From NCBI RefSeq assembly GCF_029223185.1, contig NZ_JARHUG010000018.1, positions 31,887-95,886 of the forward strand: a stretch of 64,000 nucleotides of DNA, in the 5' to 3' direction. A model generated the notes under the pieces. It saw only the letters and a list, made by a program, of their open reading frames with translations. It made no database searches and was not told the DNA's origin. The stretch's first letter is position 1, and each line of letters begins with the position of its first letter. A program made the position numbers and the translations under genes. This stretch comes from Aliiglaciecola sp. CAU 1673. GTDB lineage: Bacteria > Pseudomonadota > Gammaproteobacteria > Enterobacterales > Alteromonadaceae. Below, piece after piece: positions 1-7,356 of this stretch.

Positions 1-903
1 GCCCCGCAATTAAACCAAATTCACAAAGCGGCCGATCACCGCAAACGCCAGACGCTGATGTTCTCCGCCACCCTGGATAATGTGGAGCTGAACCTGCTGA
101 CCAAAACCCTGTTGAAGGGCCCGCAGCGTATCAGCCTCGGCAGCGCCGGTGAGCAACATGAAGATATTGAACAGCGCTTTATCCTGGCTGACCATATCGA
201 GCATAAAGAGGCCCTACTCAAAGCTTTGCTAAAGGTTGAGAAAACCAAGCAAGCCATTTTGTTTACCGCCACCCGCGAAGATACCGAACGTTTGGCTACC
301 CTGCTCAAAGAATGGGGCTATGCGGCCGCTGCCTTAAGCGGCAACCTCAATCAGGGTCAGCGTAGCAATATTATGAATGAATTCTCGCGCGGCCATCATC
401 AGGTGCTGGTCACCACCGATGTAGCCTCTCGCGGTCTGGACTTGCTGAAAGTCGCGCTGGTGGTCAATTTCGATATGCCCAAGCAGGCTGAGGAATATGT
501 GCACCGTATCGGCCGTACCGGCCGCGCCGGCAACAAAGGCGAAGCGGTATCCCTGGTGGGCCCCAAAGACTGGCAAAGCTATCAGGCCGTCAAAGCCCTG
601 CTGGAGCAGGAAATCGAATTTACCGCCATCGAAGGACTGGAAGCCAAATTCAAAGGCTTGAAAGTGAGAAAAGCCAAGGCCCAGGCCACCGCCGATTCGA
701 CCACCTCCGCGGATAGCGCCTGGAAAGACGCCAAGCCCAAGACAAAGCGTATCAACACCTTTGCCGGCGTGGATGTGGGCGATAAGGTACTGGCCAAACG
801 CAAGCCTCGTAAAGTGATTGAAGAGCCACTGGAAGAGGATGATGAGGAAATCATGCACGAGCCGGTGCCGGAACAATTACCGCCTGATCAGCAAGGCTCA
901 TAA
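1..903 (+). CDS. DEAD-box ATP-dependent RNA helicase, C-terminal part (5' end outside window)
   Basis: The reading frame is open from base 1, so the start and the Walker A/DEAD motifs lie upstream of the window. Visible in order are motif III (SAT, visible residues 22-24), the RecA2 core, motif V (DVASRG, about 140-145) and motif VI (HRIGRTGR, about 168-175). A basic, low-complexity tail rich in Lys, Ala and Thr follows. Such enzymes unwind or remodel RNA in ribosome assembly, mRNA decay or cold adaptation. The tail does not let me choose between RhlE-, SrmB- and DeaD-like subtypes. The TAA stop overlaps the first unit of a 14-bp tandem duplication. No terminator is evident before the insertion sequence. 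Confidence 0.93.
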   Translation, partial: APQLNQIHKAADHRKRQTLMFSATLDNVELNLLTKTLLKGPQRISLGSAGEQHEDIEQRFILADHIEHKEALLKALLKVEKTKQAILFTATREDTERLATLLKEWGYAAAALSGNLNQGQRSNIMNEFSRGHHQVLVTTDVASRGLDLLKVALVVNFDMPKQAEEYVHRIGRTGRAGNKGEAVSLVGPKDWQSYQAVKALLEQEIEFTAIEGLEAKFKGLKVRKAKAQATADSTTSADSAWKDAKPKTKRINTFAGVDVGDKVLAKRKPRKVIEEPLEEDDEEIMHEPVPEQLPPDQQGS

Positions 904-929
904 CATCAGTTGAACAACATCAGTTGAAC
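902..929. repeat. 14-bp tandem duplication at the helicase stop codon
   Basis: AACATCAGTTGAAC occurs twice head to tail (902-915 and 916-929). The first copy includes two bases of the helicase TAA stop codon. This looks like a local slippage duplication. No function is inferred. Confidence 0.8.
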
Positions 930-958
930 TAGGCACAACTCCATCGGACACCTCAAAT

Positions 959-994
959 CACAGAGCTTGACTTAACATGACCGTCAGCTCTGTG
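959..994. repeat. 9-bp inverted repeat with 18-nt loop
   Basis: CACAGAGCT (959-967) and AGCTCTGTG (986-994) are perfect reverse complements. The hairpin lies between the helicase gene and the insertion sequence. No T-tract follows, so it is not a typical intrinsic terminator. It may belong to the pre-insertion sequence or to a relict recombination site. Confidence 0.6.
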
Positions 995-1023
995 CCAATT
1001 GCGGACCTTCAGTAACGAATGAT

Positions 1024-1035
1024 ATGGACTCCCCC
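1024..1035. repeat. Left subterminal inverted repeat of the IS1111-group element
   Basis: ATGGACTCCCCC matches perfectly, in inverted orientation, the 12 bases at 2369-2380. Confidence 0.85.
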
Positions 1036-1049
1036 TTCTTCCGGGGTGT

Positions 1050-1068
1050 GCCACGCTTTAGCGGTGGC
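1050..1068 (+). promoter_or_regulatory. Hairpin upstream of the transposase ribosome binding site
   Basis: GCCACGC-TTTA-GCGGTGGC forms a stem with one bulge, ending 10 bases before the Shine-Dalgarno-like AAGAGGA and about 20 bases before the ATG at 1089. It could restrain translation or be part of the left-end DNA structure. The role is inferred from position only. Confidence 0.4.
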
Positions 1069-1088
1069 CAACTTAAGAGGAACCGTCC

Positions 1089-2117
1089 ATGTCAGATTTA
1101 ACTTATTTCTATGGCATTGATTTAGCCAAACAGGTGTTCAGTATCCACGGGGTCGATCCCCATGGCAAGGTGATTATCCATTCCACCATTAAGCGCGCCA
1201 AGGTGTTGTCTACCTTTGCCAATTTACCTGCCGGTATCGTTGGTATGGAGGCCTGCAGCGCCGCCCACTACTGGGCCAGGGAGTTAATTAAGCTTGGTCA
1301 TGATGCCCGGATTATGGCGGCCAAGTATGTTGCCCCCTATTGCACCGGCGCCAAGAATGACGCTAATGATGCCAGGGCCATTTGCGAAGCGGTCAGTCGT
1401 CCCCATACCCGCTTTGTGAAAATCAAATCCCCAGAACGTCAGGCCATTATGATGACCCACCGTGCCCGTGAAAACTGGGTACATGAACGCACCGCCCTGA
1501 TTAACCAAATCCGCGCCTTTCTGGCTGAGTTTGGCATTGTGGTTAAGCAAGGCCGCCATGCTATTCAGCGGGCCATTCCGGAAATACTGGAAGACGCCGA
1601 CAATGGCCTGCCAGAGATTGCCCGGGAGCTGGTCGCTGAATGTTATGAACATCTAACAGTACTGAACCAGCGGATTGCCGATTTGGAGCAATGCTTCGAC
1701 ATCCTGGTTAAAGCCAGTCCCACAGCACAGAGGTTGATGACGATAAGTGGTGTCGGTCCGCAAACCGCGACCGCTATTCTTGCTGCCATCGGTAAGGGCG
1801 AGCAGTTTGATACCGGGCGTGACTTTGCCGCCTGGTTGGGCTTGGTTCCCAGGCAATATTCCACCGGCGGCAAGCCGAAACTGGGGCGTATCTCCAAGAA
1901 AGGTAATAAATACCTGCGAACACTCCTGGTTCACGGTGCCCGAGCGGTGATTGCCAATCTCAAGAAAAAGAACGATAAGCTCAGTCAGTGGGCCCAAGGC
2001 GTACTGCTAAGACGCGGCTTTAAACGGGCCATCGTGGCGCTGGCGGCCAAGCACGCCAGAATCATTTGGGCTTTGCTGAGAAACGACAGCGAATTTGAAT
2101 ATGAATACGCCGCCTAG
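1089..2117 (+). CDS. IS110-family (IS1111 group) transposase/recombinase
   Basis: The protein has 342 residues, normal for the family. The N-terminal RuvC-like DEDD domain shows D11 (GIDLAK), E54 (GMEAC), D91 and D94 (KNDANDA). The C-terminal transposase_20 domain begins near ISGVGPQTA (219-227) and carries the putative catalytic serine at QYSTGGK (S258) and the conserved GNKYLRTLL segment. In this family the protein is a recombinase guided by an element-encoded bridge RNA. In the IS1111 group that RNA comes from the right end. AAGAGGA before the ATG is a good ribosome binding site. A perfect 9-bp stem (2106-2114 with 2119-2127) is built around the TAG stop codon. Confidence 0.95.
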   Translation: MSDLTYFYGIDLAKQVFSIHGVDPHGKVIIHSTIKRAKVLSTFANLPAGIVGMEACSAAHYWARELIKLGHDARIMAAKYVAPYCTGAKNDANDARAICEAVSRPHTRFVKIKSPERQAIMMTHRARENWVHERTALINQIRAFLAEFGIVVKQGRHAIQRAIPEILEDADNGLPEIARELVAECYEHLTVLNQRIADLEQCFDILVKASPTAQRLMTISGVGPQTATAILAAIGKGEQFDTGRDFAAWLGLVPRQYSTGGKPKLGRISKKGNKYLRTLLVHGARAVIANLKKKNDKLSQWAQGVLLRRGFKRAIVALAAKHARIIWALLRNDSEFEYEYAA

Positions 2118-2127
2118 CGGCGGCGTA
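2106..2127 (+). promoter_or_regulatory. Perfect GC-rich stem around the transposase stop codon
   Basis: TACGCCGCC and GGCGGCGTA pair around the four bases TAGC that contain the stop codon. No U-tract follows. Its position at the start of the right non-coding end makes it a candidate 5' structure of a bridge RNA or a translation/transcription boundary element. Confidence 0.5.
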
Positions 2128-2368
2128 TGACGTTAGTAATTAAGAGTTACCCTACCGGGTCACTGCAATAGCAGCTGATGATGTTTGGTTAAGACCATTT
2201 GTGGGAAACCTGAGATTGCGGCTGGCATTAAATGCCTTCTAACGAATTAGGCCCACAACCGCGCAGATTCATCATGGCCAGGGCGATAAATGCCCATTAA
2301 CAGGCCGAATGTAGAGCGGCAGTCCCAACCCAACATCAAGATAAAGTGTAGCTATTGTTTTGACAAAC
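2118..2368 (+). ncRNA. Candidate bridge RNA region of the IS1111-group element
   Basis: This is the roughly 250-base non-coding right end between the transposase stop and the right inverted repeat. IS1111-group elements are known to encode their bridge RNA here. It contains self-complementary blocks, such as ATTAAATGCC at 2228-2237 and GGGCGATAAATGCCC at 2281-2295. The string TAACGAAT at 2240-2247 also occurs in the left flank of the element at 1013-1020, where a target-binding loop should match. Exact RNA ends cannot be seen. Confidence 0.45.
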
Positions 2369-2380
2369 GGGGGAGTCCAT
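2369..2380. repeat. Right subterminal inverted repeat of the IS1111-group element
   Basis: GGGGGAGTCCAT is the perfect reverse complement of 1024-1035. Confidence 0.85.
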
Positions 2381-2442
2381 GTAGCCCCAATCATGGGCAG
2401 GCCCGCGCAGCGGGGCTGTCCCATGCATTGACTTGTTAGCAC
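2381..2442 (-). other. attC recombination site of the solitary cassette, interrupted by the IS
   Basis: Read on the minus strand, the site opens with R'' GTGCTAAC directly after the stop of the cassette gene. Two arms follow, CAATGCATGGGACAG (plus 2416-2430) and the complement of CAATCATGGGCAG (plus 2388-2400). They pair over their whole length except for one unpaired G and one unpaired A, and such extrahelical bases are a hallmark of attC sites. A GC-rich loop (CCCGC..GCGGG) separates the arms. The R' end is not present next to the arm because the IS1111-group element lies there. Confidence 0.75.
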
Positions 2443-3920
2443 TATATATCCAGTATTTCAGTTATTACCTCAATATCACTTTTATTGAGGATGAATATTT
2501 CAGAGTAACCATCAAGCATATCAGTAGTTACTTCAGGATCTCGTTTATCGTAAAGAAGCTCGATAACCTCCTGCTCTAATACAAAGCAATCTAATAAAGT
2601 GCCATCTACGACCTTTATTGTCTGAAATTCATAGGCTTCTTGCTTCAAACGTTTGTCTACTGTTTGAGTTGTAATTCCTATTTTGAAACGCTCTTTGTTA
2701 TTTATGAAAATTCGCACGAAATAAAGCCAAGCGGGTTTGGCAGCTAATTCACTATCCCTCTGTAGAATAGTTATGTTATACCTTCCCGAATTCCTAATCC
2801 TATCACCCGCGTTTATTGCCTCTTCGAGTGATAGTCCTGATTGGATTCTTGACCTAAGCGCACCTACTGAAATACCTTTTCTGCCTGCCAAATCATTCAA
2901 AGATTTATATATTTCACCTGCATAAGTTATCGTTCTTGAGTTTTCTTTGATTTCGATTCCTAGTGCTTGCTCAATAGTAACATCGCCAGCTAAACGAGCT
3001 AAAAGCACAGCGGGAGTGAGCCCATATGCTTCAGCTACTGCCGCCTTACTTGGATAGTTAACTCCCTCAACTGTCAATGGCTTACTTTTTCCATCTAGTT
3101 TAACTGCATCCTCTGGTGTATAGCCATAGTCAACAATTCGCTGGCGAACTGTATACTGAGGCAAGCCATATGCATTGGCTAAAGCTTGATAGCTTGTATA
3201 TACCTTTCCCTCAACGGTTAGACGTATTGGCTTTTTCTTCTTTTTCTCAATCTCTCGTTGCTTCTTTAGAGTTCCTTTTGGTATTTCATCTAACCCTATA
3301 GCCTGCCGAATTGTAGCGCCCCTTTTTAAAAGATCTCTAATCGTCGCTTCAGATGTATTATGTAATTTAGACAGTTCCTTTATGGTATTTTTCCTTCCGT
3401 CGACATCAAATTTTCTTGCTCTAGCCACTCTTCCGTCTTTTACCGGCTCGATCCCTAAAGCCTGCTCAACAGAGAAACCTTTTTCCAAATTCTTTCTATA
3501 AGTTACGTATTTTACGTTTAGCTTTCTACATGCATCTGCTGCGCTTTTATATCCAACTCCGCCTGCATAGAATTTATAATTAGCTTCCTTAACAGGCTCT
3601 ACATAAGACTTTCTTTTCTTTAATGGTACAAGATCATCACCACGACAGCCCCTGGAATATCGCTTGTAAATTGTATTTAAAGTCATCCCGTACTCATCTG
3701 CGATACTTGGCAAGTTTTCGTAAACTTTGCCTTCCACAGTATGAGCCCCTAATCTTGTTGTTATTGTTTTTTCTTTAGGGTGAAACAAAGCCTTCTCTAA
3801 ATTCCACCCCTTTTTCAATCGGGCTCTTAAAGTTGCTATGCCAACGGTTATTTTATCTATATTGTCTTCATAACATGATGACAGTGTCGAATAACCTTTT
3901 TCTTGGAAAACGTATTTCAT
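2442..3920 (-). CDS. Cassette-borne protein: seven HTH-like repeats plus GIY-YIG-like C-terminal domain
   Basis: The 492 residues contain about seven repeats of 40-44 residues (roughly 6-46, 60-100, 117-158, 169-211, 234-277, 282-323, 330-372). The pattern is VEGKVY-S-xx-A-xx-YGL-xx-TVRxR-xx-G-T-xx-A, resembling the modular DNA-binding repeats of homing endonucleases (IENR1/NUMOD type). A lysine-rich linker lies near 219-231. The C-terminus (398-478) has LYFVR, FKIGIT, R424, E449 and GYSEIF, resembling GIY-YIG/T5orf172 nuclease-like domains. I infer a DNA-binding, possibly DNA-cleaving protein. The partner and target are unknown. GGAGGA upstream of the ATG is a good ribosome binding site. The gene is AT-rich compared with its neighbours and is the only gene of the cassette. 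Confidence 0.85.
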   Translation of the reverse strand: MKYVFQEKGYSTLSSCYEDNIDKITVGIATLRARLKKGWNLEKALFHPKEKTITTRLGAHTVEGKVYENLPSIADEYGMTLNTIYKRYSRGCRGDDLVPLKKRKSYVEPVKEANYKFYAGGVGYKSAADACRKLNVKYVTYRKNLEKGFSVEQALGIEPVKDGRVARARKFDVDGRKNTIKELSKLHNTSEATIRDLLKRGATIRQAIGLDEIPKGTLKKQREIEKKKKKPIRLTVEGKVYTSYQALANAYGLPQYTVRQRIVDYGYTPEDAVKLDGKSKPLTVEGVNYPSKAAVAEAYGLTPAVLLARLAGDVTIEQALGIEIKENSRTITYAGEIYKSLNDLAGRKGISVGALRSRIQSGLSLEEAINAGDRIRNSGRYNITILQRDSELAAKPAWLYFVRIFINNKERFKIGITTQTVDKRLKQEAYEFQTIKVVDGTLLDCFVLEQEVIELLYDKRDPEVTTDMLDGYSEIFILNKSDIEVITEILDI

Positions 3921-3948
3921 ATATGGTCGGATTCCTCCATGGTGCTAA

Positions 3949-3980
3949 CAGCTTATTATATTGAATTCGCGATAATATCC
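3949..3980 (-). other. 32-bp cassette-entry sequence (attI/attG-like), copy 1
   Basis: On the minus strand this sequence ends in AATAAGCTG directly at the cassette junction. It differs from 31708-31739 at only 2 of 32 positions, and the bases after the shared G^TTA diverge, exactly as at a recombination point. Similarity to the second locus continues upstream: ATGCATGTACAGTTATAA at plus 4011-4028 resembles 31433-31450. It contains a TATTAT/ATAATA inverted repeat around a 12-base spacer. Confidence 0.7.
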
Positions 3981-4142
3981 GGCTGAGGTGACAAAAATTG
4001 GGGCTGCCAATTATAACTGTACATGCATAGTGTAGGGAGTAGATGAATTTTTATGAGCCAGTTCCTATTGATAAAGTCCTAATACTAATCTGCAACACTT
4101 CCCCACTAATGCCCGCAATTCGCTCAATGCTGCCTGTCAAAT

Positions 4143-4163
4143 TTGCTCTATTCCTTAGAGCAA
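4143..4163. repeat. Hairpin in the 3981-4219 intergenic stretch
   Basis: TTGCTCTA and TAGAGCAA pair around five bases, and outer CTGCC/GGCAG extend the structure. It lies about 60 bases beyond the stop of the amidohydrolase on the minus strand. No clear U-tract follows, so terminator function is doubtful. I see nothing else in 3981-4219. Confidence 0.4.
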
Positions 4164-4219
4164 AAGTGGCAGATCGGATAGTAGCCACTACGCATCAACA
4201 AAGCCGCTTTTTAAGACAG

Positions 4220-5917
4220 TTAGCGTCTGAATACCTCTTCACCATCCACCAGGGTCAGTATGACCTTGGTTTGATCAATGGTATTGGGCGGGATCTTGAA
4301 CAGATTTCTATCCAATACGATTAAATCGGCCAACTTACCGGCCTTGATGCTACCGACCCTGTCCTCCTGACGCAGGTTGTAAGCCCCATTGATGGTATAG
4401 GCCGCTATGGCCTGTTCCAGACTGATTTGCTCGGGCGCTCTGGTCACTGCATTTTGCATACCGGTAAAGGGATTAAAATCGCTGACACTCCAATCACTGC
4501 TGAGGGTTAATCTCGCGCCCGCCTCTACCAATGCGCGAATGGGTATCAGGGCTTTTGAGCGCCCTTTACCGATAAGCGGAATATTTTCCGGCCAATGGGC
4601 TGGCTGGCTGAACTCACCGGCTACCTGGGCATCGGCGGTGACATTAAGGGCGGCAAAACGCGGTAAATCGGCTTTATCCACTACTTCCACATGGGTGATC
4701 CTATGCCTGCCCTGCCCTTTACTGCCCGCTTCGATGGCATTCAACGCCTCATGAACTCCCCGATCGCCGATACCATGAATATGAAAATCAAAGCCCAATG
4801 GCTCCAAAGACTGAATATAACGGGTCAGCCGCGCCTGGCTAAAGTAATTCAGGCCGCGATTACCGGGGATATCAAACAATACCTCGTTATAAGGCTTCAA
4901 CATGGCGGCGGTGGTATTGACCAAAATGCCGTCGCTGTAGACCTTGATTTGATTTATTTGCAGCAAGCTCTCGGGATTGAATCGATACAGCTTGGCTAAC
5001 TCAGTTAGCTGCTCTGTATCGTCAAGCTCAGGATAAGCCCAAAGACCCAAATTAACCCGTAGGGTAAGCTCCTGATTATCGGCAAGACGCTGCCAGGTTT
5101 TATGTTGACCAAGCTGCCAAAAGGTACGGGCATCGGCAATGGAGGTGATACCCACCTTGGCAAGAGCCGGCAACGTATCTTCGACCAAAGCACGGTAGTC
5201 GTTCTCACTGTTACGTCCCTTTTCAGACAGAGCCCTGGCCATAGCGATTTCCCCGGCATTGTCCAGCAACAAACCATTGGGTTCACCCTTGTCATCTCGC
5301 ACAATAAGGCCGCCCGGCGGATCGGCACTGACTTTCTCAATTCCAACTCGTTTAAGGGCCTGGGAATTTAACCACATGGAATGGGAGGTCTGCTCCATAA
5401 TAATCACCGGACGATGGCCGATAGCCTCGTCCAGAATCGCTTTGGGCTCACGAGCGGCGTTTAACAGCGCCTCCAGGCTGTGGCCATAACCAATCAGCCA
5501 GCCCGGACCGGGATTGGCCTTATCCGCCGTGACCAAGTCATCATAAAAGTTCTCGGCGTTCCATTGCTCGGGATCCAAATCAAAATCGGTCGCGTCTGAG
5601 CCAGACTCCAAGGGATGAATATGCACATCGTGAAAGCCCGGCAGCATCATTTTTCCGCCCAGATCTTCCACTTGAGTGTGCTCGTTGGCATAAGTCAGTG
5701 CGGTTTTATCACCACCTACGTAGATAATGCGATTGTCTCTTATCGCTAGCGCCTGCGCCCAGGGCTGCGCGGGATCCAGGGTGTAGATGGCACCGTTAAT
5801 AAAGATCCGGGTGGCCGCCTTTTCTCCCCTGTCGGCTTTGGAGTGATCTTGTGCAAAACATAGCTGCCAGGCACCTACTGCAAATCCTAAGATCAGTAGC
5901 AACTTGATCATGCGCAT
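4220..5917 (-). CDS. Secreted/periplasmic YtcJ-like amidohydrolase
   Basis: The protein has 565 residues and begins with a signal peptide (basic MRMIK, hydrophobic core, cleavage near CFAQ-DH). The amidohydrolase_3 fold is shown by GFHDVHIHPL (HxH metal ligands), later histidines in FHIHGIGDRG and RITHVEVV, and the C-terminal GKLADLIVLDRNLF typical of the composite beta-sandwich. Family members hydrolyse N-acyl or cyclic amide bonds, and the substrate here cannot be read from sequence. It is followed by the accessory patch and is divergent from the gene at 6037. The assignment to the YtcJ/LAF3 group is firm and the substrate is unknown. Confidence 0.9.
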   Translation of the reverse strand: MRMIKLLLILGFAVGAWQLCFAQDHSKADRGEKAATRIFINGAIYTLDPAQPWAQALAIRDNRIIYVGGDKTALTYANEHTQVEDLGGKMMLPGFHDVHIHPLESGSDATDFDLDPEQWNAENFYDDLVTADKANPGPGWLIGYGHSLEALLNAAREPKAILDEAIGHRPVIIMEQTSHSMWLNSQALKRVGIEKVSADPPGGLIVRDDKGEPNGLLLDNAGEIAMARALSEKGRNSENDYRALVEDTLPALAKVGITSIADARTFWQLGQHKTWQRLADNQELTLRVNLGLWAYPELDDTEQLTELAKLYRFNPESLLQINQIKVYSDGILVNTTAAMLKPYNEVLFDIPGNRGLNYFSQARLTRYIQSLEPLGFDFHIHGIGDRGVHEALNAIEAGSKGQGRHRITHVEVVDKADLPRFAALNVTADAQVAGEFSQPAHWPENIPLIGKGRSKALIPIRALVEAGARLTLSSDWSVSDFNPFTGMQNAVTRAPEQISLEQAIAAYTINGAYNLRQEDRVGSIKAGKLADLIVLDRNLFKIPPNTIDQTKVILTLVDGEEVFRR

Positions 5918-6036
5918 TGTCTGCCCCTTTATGTGTCATGCTAATTTCAATGCCAATGCTAGATAGGATACTACTGGCATTCGCTATCAGGGATTGATTA
6001 GACTGGAAAAACTAGATATCTCAAAGGCCTGCGTTA

Positions 6037-6603
6037 ATGAAATTTAAACTGGATGCCAAAGTCCTGCTGACGGAAATCATCACCATAGTGATAGGTATTT
6101 TGCTGGCATTGGCTGCCAATGAGTGGAATAACCAGCGTATCGCCGACAATAAGGCCGACATGACCCTGCACATGGTGACCGAAGAAGTGGGATCCAATTT
6201 CGCCGTGCTGCAACGTATCCATGCCCAAAATCAGCAAGTATTGGACAGCATTGCTAACTCCGACAGCGAAGAAACCACACAGTTTCTGCCCGGCATACAG
6301 ATCCGCGATACAGCCTGGCAAACCTTGCTAAGTTCCGGGATTGCCGAAAATGTGGAGATTGGCCTGCTGCAAGCCCTGCATGATCACTATGCGGTACTGA
6401 ATATGTATAAACAGCTAAGCTATCAAACCCTGAATACCATCCTCTCCACTCAGGCGCTGGTCATGGGCATGACCAAAAATGTGGAGCAGGCAAAATCCAA
6501 TGATATTTTTGAGGACAATATTAAGCTTCTGGTGATGGTAGAGTCGGCGCTTTTGACCAATACCCAGTCAACGCTGGACAGCTTGAAACAGTTTTCCCAT
6601 TAA
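6037..6603 (+). CDS. Small membrane-anchored protein of unknown function (DUF6090-like)
   Basis: The protein has 188 residues. One N-terminal membrane segment (LLTEIITIVIGILLALAAN, about 10-28) is followed by WNNQR. The arrangement 'xxE-xx-VVIGILLALxxNxWN' is seen in DUF6090-type proteins. The remainder is predicted soluble and helical, with no catalytic motif recognised. It stands alone between the divergent amidohydrolase and the fasciclin gene. Function is not inferred. Confidence 0.8.
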   Translation: MKFKLDAKVLLTEIITIVIGILLALAANEWNNQRIADNKADMTLHMVTEEVGSNFAVLQRIHAQNQQVLDSIANSDSEETTQFLPGIQIRDTAWQTLLSSGIAENVEIGLLQALHDHYAVLNMYKQLSYQTLNTILSTQALVMGMTKNVEQAKSNDIFEDNIKLLVMVESALLTNTQSTLDSLKQFSH

Positions 6604-6725
6604 ACAAACAAGGCGCCCACAAGCTCACATATCAGCAGCAAAGTGATCTTTTGCGCGCCCTGCCCGTTAACAACTATGCAACATTCATCCTTCTGTAGTC
6701 ACCCGTAACTATAAGGAACTGTAAA

Positions 6726-7286
6726 ATGAGCAGGTTAACCAAAACGTTGTCTACATCCGTTGCTTCCCTGGCCATTGCCAGCCTGTTAAGTGCACCCGCC
6801 ATAGCAAAAAAGCCCAAGTGGGCAGAGAAATCCGACGCCAACATCGTTGAGTTTGCGGTAGAAGCTTCTGGTGTCCCCTTTGATTGGGACACTAACGGCG
6901 AAGACTTCGATATTCTGGTGGCAGCGCTTATCGCCACCGGCACCGACGCAATATTTGACGGTACCGATTACACCGTCTTCGCGCCCAATGATCAGGCTTT
7001 CTACAACCTTACCGGTACCGACAATGATGCCGATGCTTTCGATGCGGTAGTCAGTCTGCTGGATGTGGAGGGCGTTGCGGCCGTGCTTGCCTACCATGTC
7101 ACAGAGGGGGTACGTAACTCCAGAAGCGTTACCCGCGCCAAACAAGTCGAAATGTTAGATGGCAATAGTATTAGGTTTGAAAACGGTTTAATTATTGCCA
7201 ATCAATCCGAAGCGGGCTTAATCGACATCGATAACCGCCTGGCCGATGGTATGGTGCATATTATTGATACCGTGTTGCTGCCTTAA
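6726..7286 (+). CDS. Secreted fasciclin (FAS1) domain protein
   Basis: The protein has 186 residues with a signal peptide ending near PAIAKK. A single FAS1 domain follows: NIVEFAVEAS, the conserved H1 motif YTVFAPNDQAF, VLAYHVTEG (the YH motif) and the H2-like GMVHIIDTVLLP at the C-terminus. FAS1 domains mediate adhesion or protein interaction at the cell surface. Unlike the canonical domain, it has an insert rich in Asp/Thr near FDWDTNGEDFD. The gene is followed by a bidirectional terminator shared with etfA. Confidence 0.9.
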   Translation: MSRLTKTLSTSVASLAIASLLSAPAIAKKPKWAEKSDANIVEFAVEASGVPFDWDTNGEDFDILVAALIATGTDAIFDGTDYTVFAPNDQAFYNLTGTDNDADAFDAVVSLLDVEGVAAVLAYHVTEGVRNSRSVTRAKQVEMLDGNSIRFENGLIIANQSEAGLIDIDNRLADGMVHIIDTVLLP

Positions 7287-7315
7287 TCCAGCGACATCAC
7301 TGCACAACAAGTACA

Positions 7316-7340
7316 AAAAAAGCCGCTAATGCGGCTTTTT
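7316..7340. terminator. Bidirectional intrinsic terminator between the fasciclin gene and etfA
   Basis: AAAAAGCCGC-TAAT-GCGGCTTTTT forms a perfect stem with A- and T-tracts on both sides. It can end transcription from both converging genes. Confidence 0.9.
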
Positions 7341-7356
7341 ATTTACTTTCAAAACC

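Larger units (their letters stand above)
1021..2384 (+). mobile_element. IS110-family element, IS1111 group (ends approximate)
   Basis: The element holds one transposase gene of the DEDD type, with a short left non-coding end of about 65 bp and a long right non-coding end of about 250 bp. Perfect 12-bp inverted repeats, ATGGACTCCCCC at 1024-1035 and its complement at 2369-2380, bracket the element. The IS110 group proper lacks terminal inverted repeats. Subterminal inverted repeats and a long right end are the known marks of the IS1111 group. The right flank (2388-2442) folds as an integron attC site, so the element sits in a cassette recombination site, as IS1111-attC members do. No target duplication is evident. 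The exact ends may be a few bases outside the repeats. Confidence 0.85.
2381..3948 (-). mobile_element. Solitary integron-type gene cassette
   Basis: The cassette runs on the minus strand from the junction at 3948/3949 to the attC beside the insertion sequence. Its 5' terminal GTTAGCAC (counting the G at 3949) is the exact reverse complement of the R'' box GTGCTAAC at its 3' end, as needed to rebuild a full attC in the circular form. It holds one promoterless-looking gene, is clearly AT-richer than its surroundings, and follows the same 32-bp sequence that precedes the cassette array at 31740. No integron integrase is visible nearby. Confidence 0.78.

Noticed and set aside
959..994. Hairpin after the helicase gene as an intrinsic terminator
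   Set aside because: There is no T-tract after the stem and the loop is long.
2442..3920. Interpretation as an RHS or TAL-effector-like protein
   Set aside because: Repeat length (40-44) and the VEGKVY...TVRxR pattern fit HTH modules of the IENR1/NUMOD kind, not 33-35-residue TAL repeats or YD repeats.
4043..4324. Open frame of 93 codons on the plus strand after the cassette-entry site
   Set aside because: Its second half is antisense to the amidohydrolase gene, and the first half has no ribosome binding site or recognisable domain.
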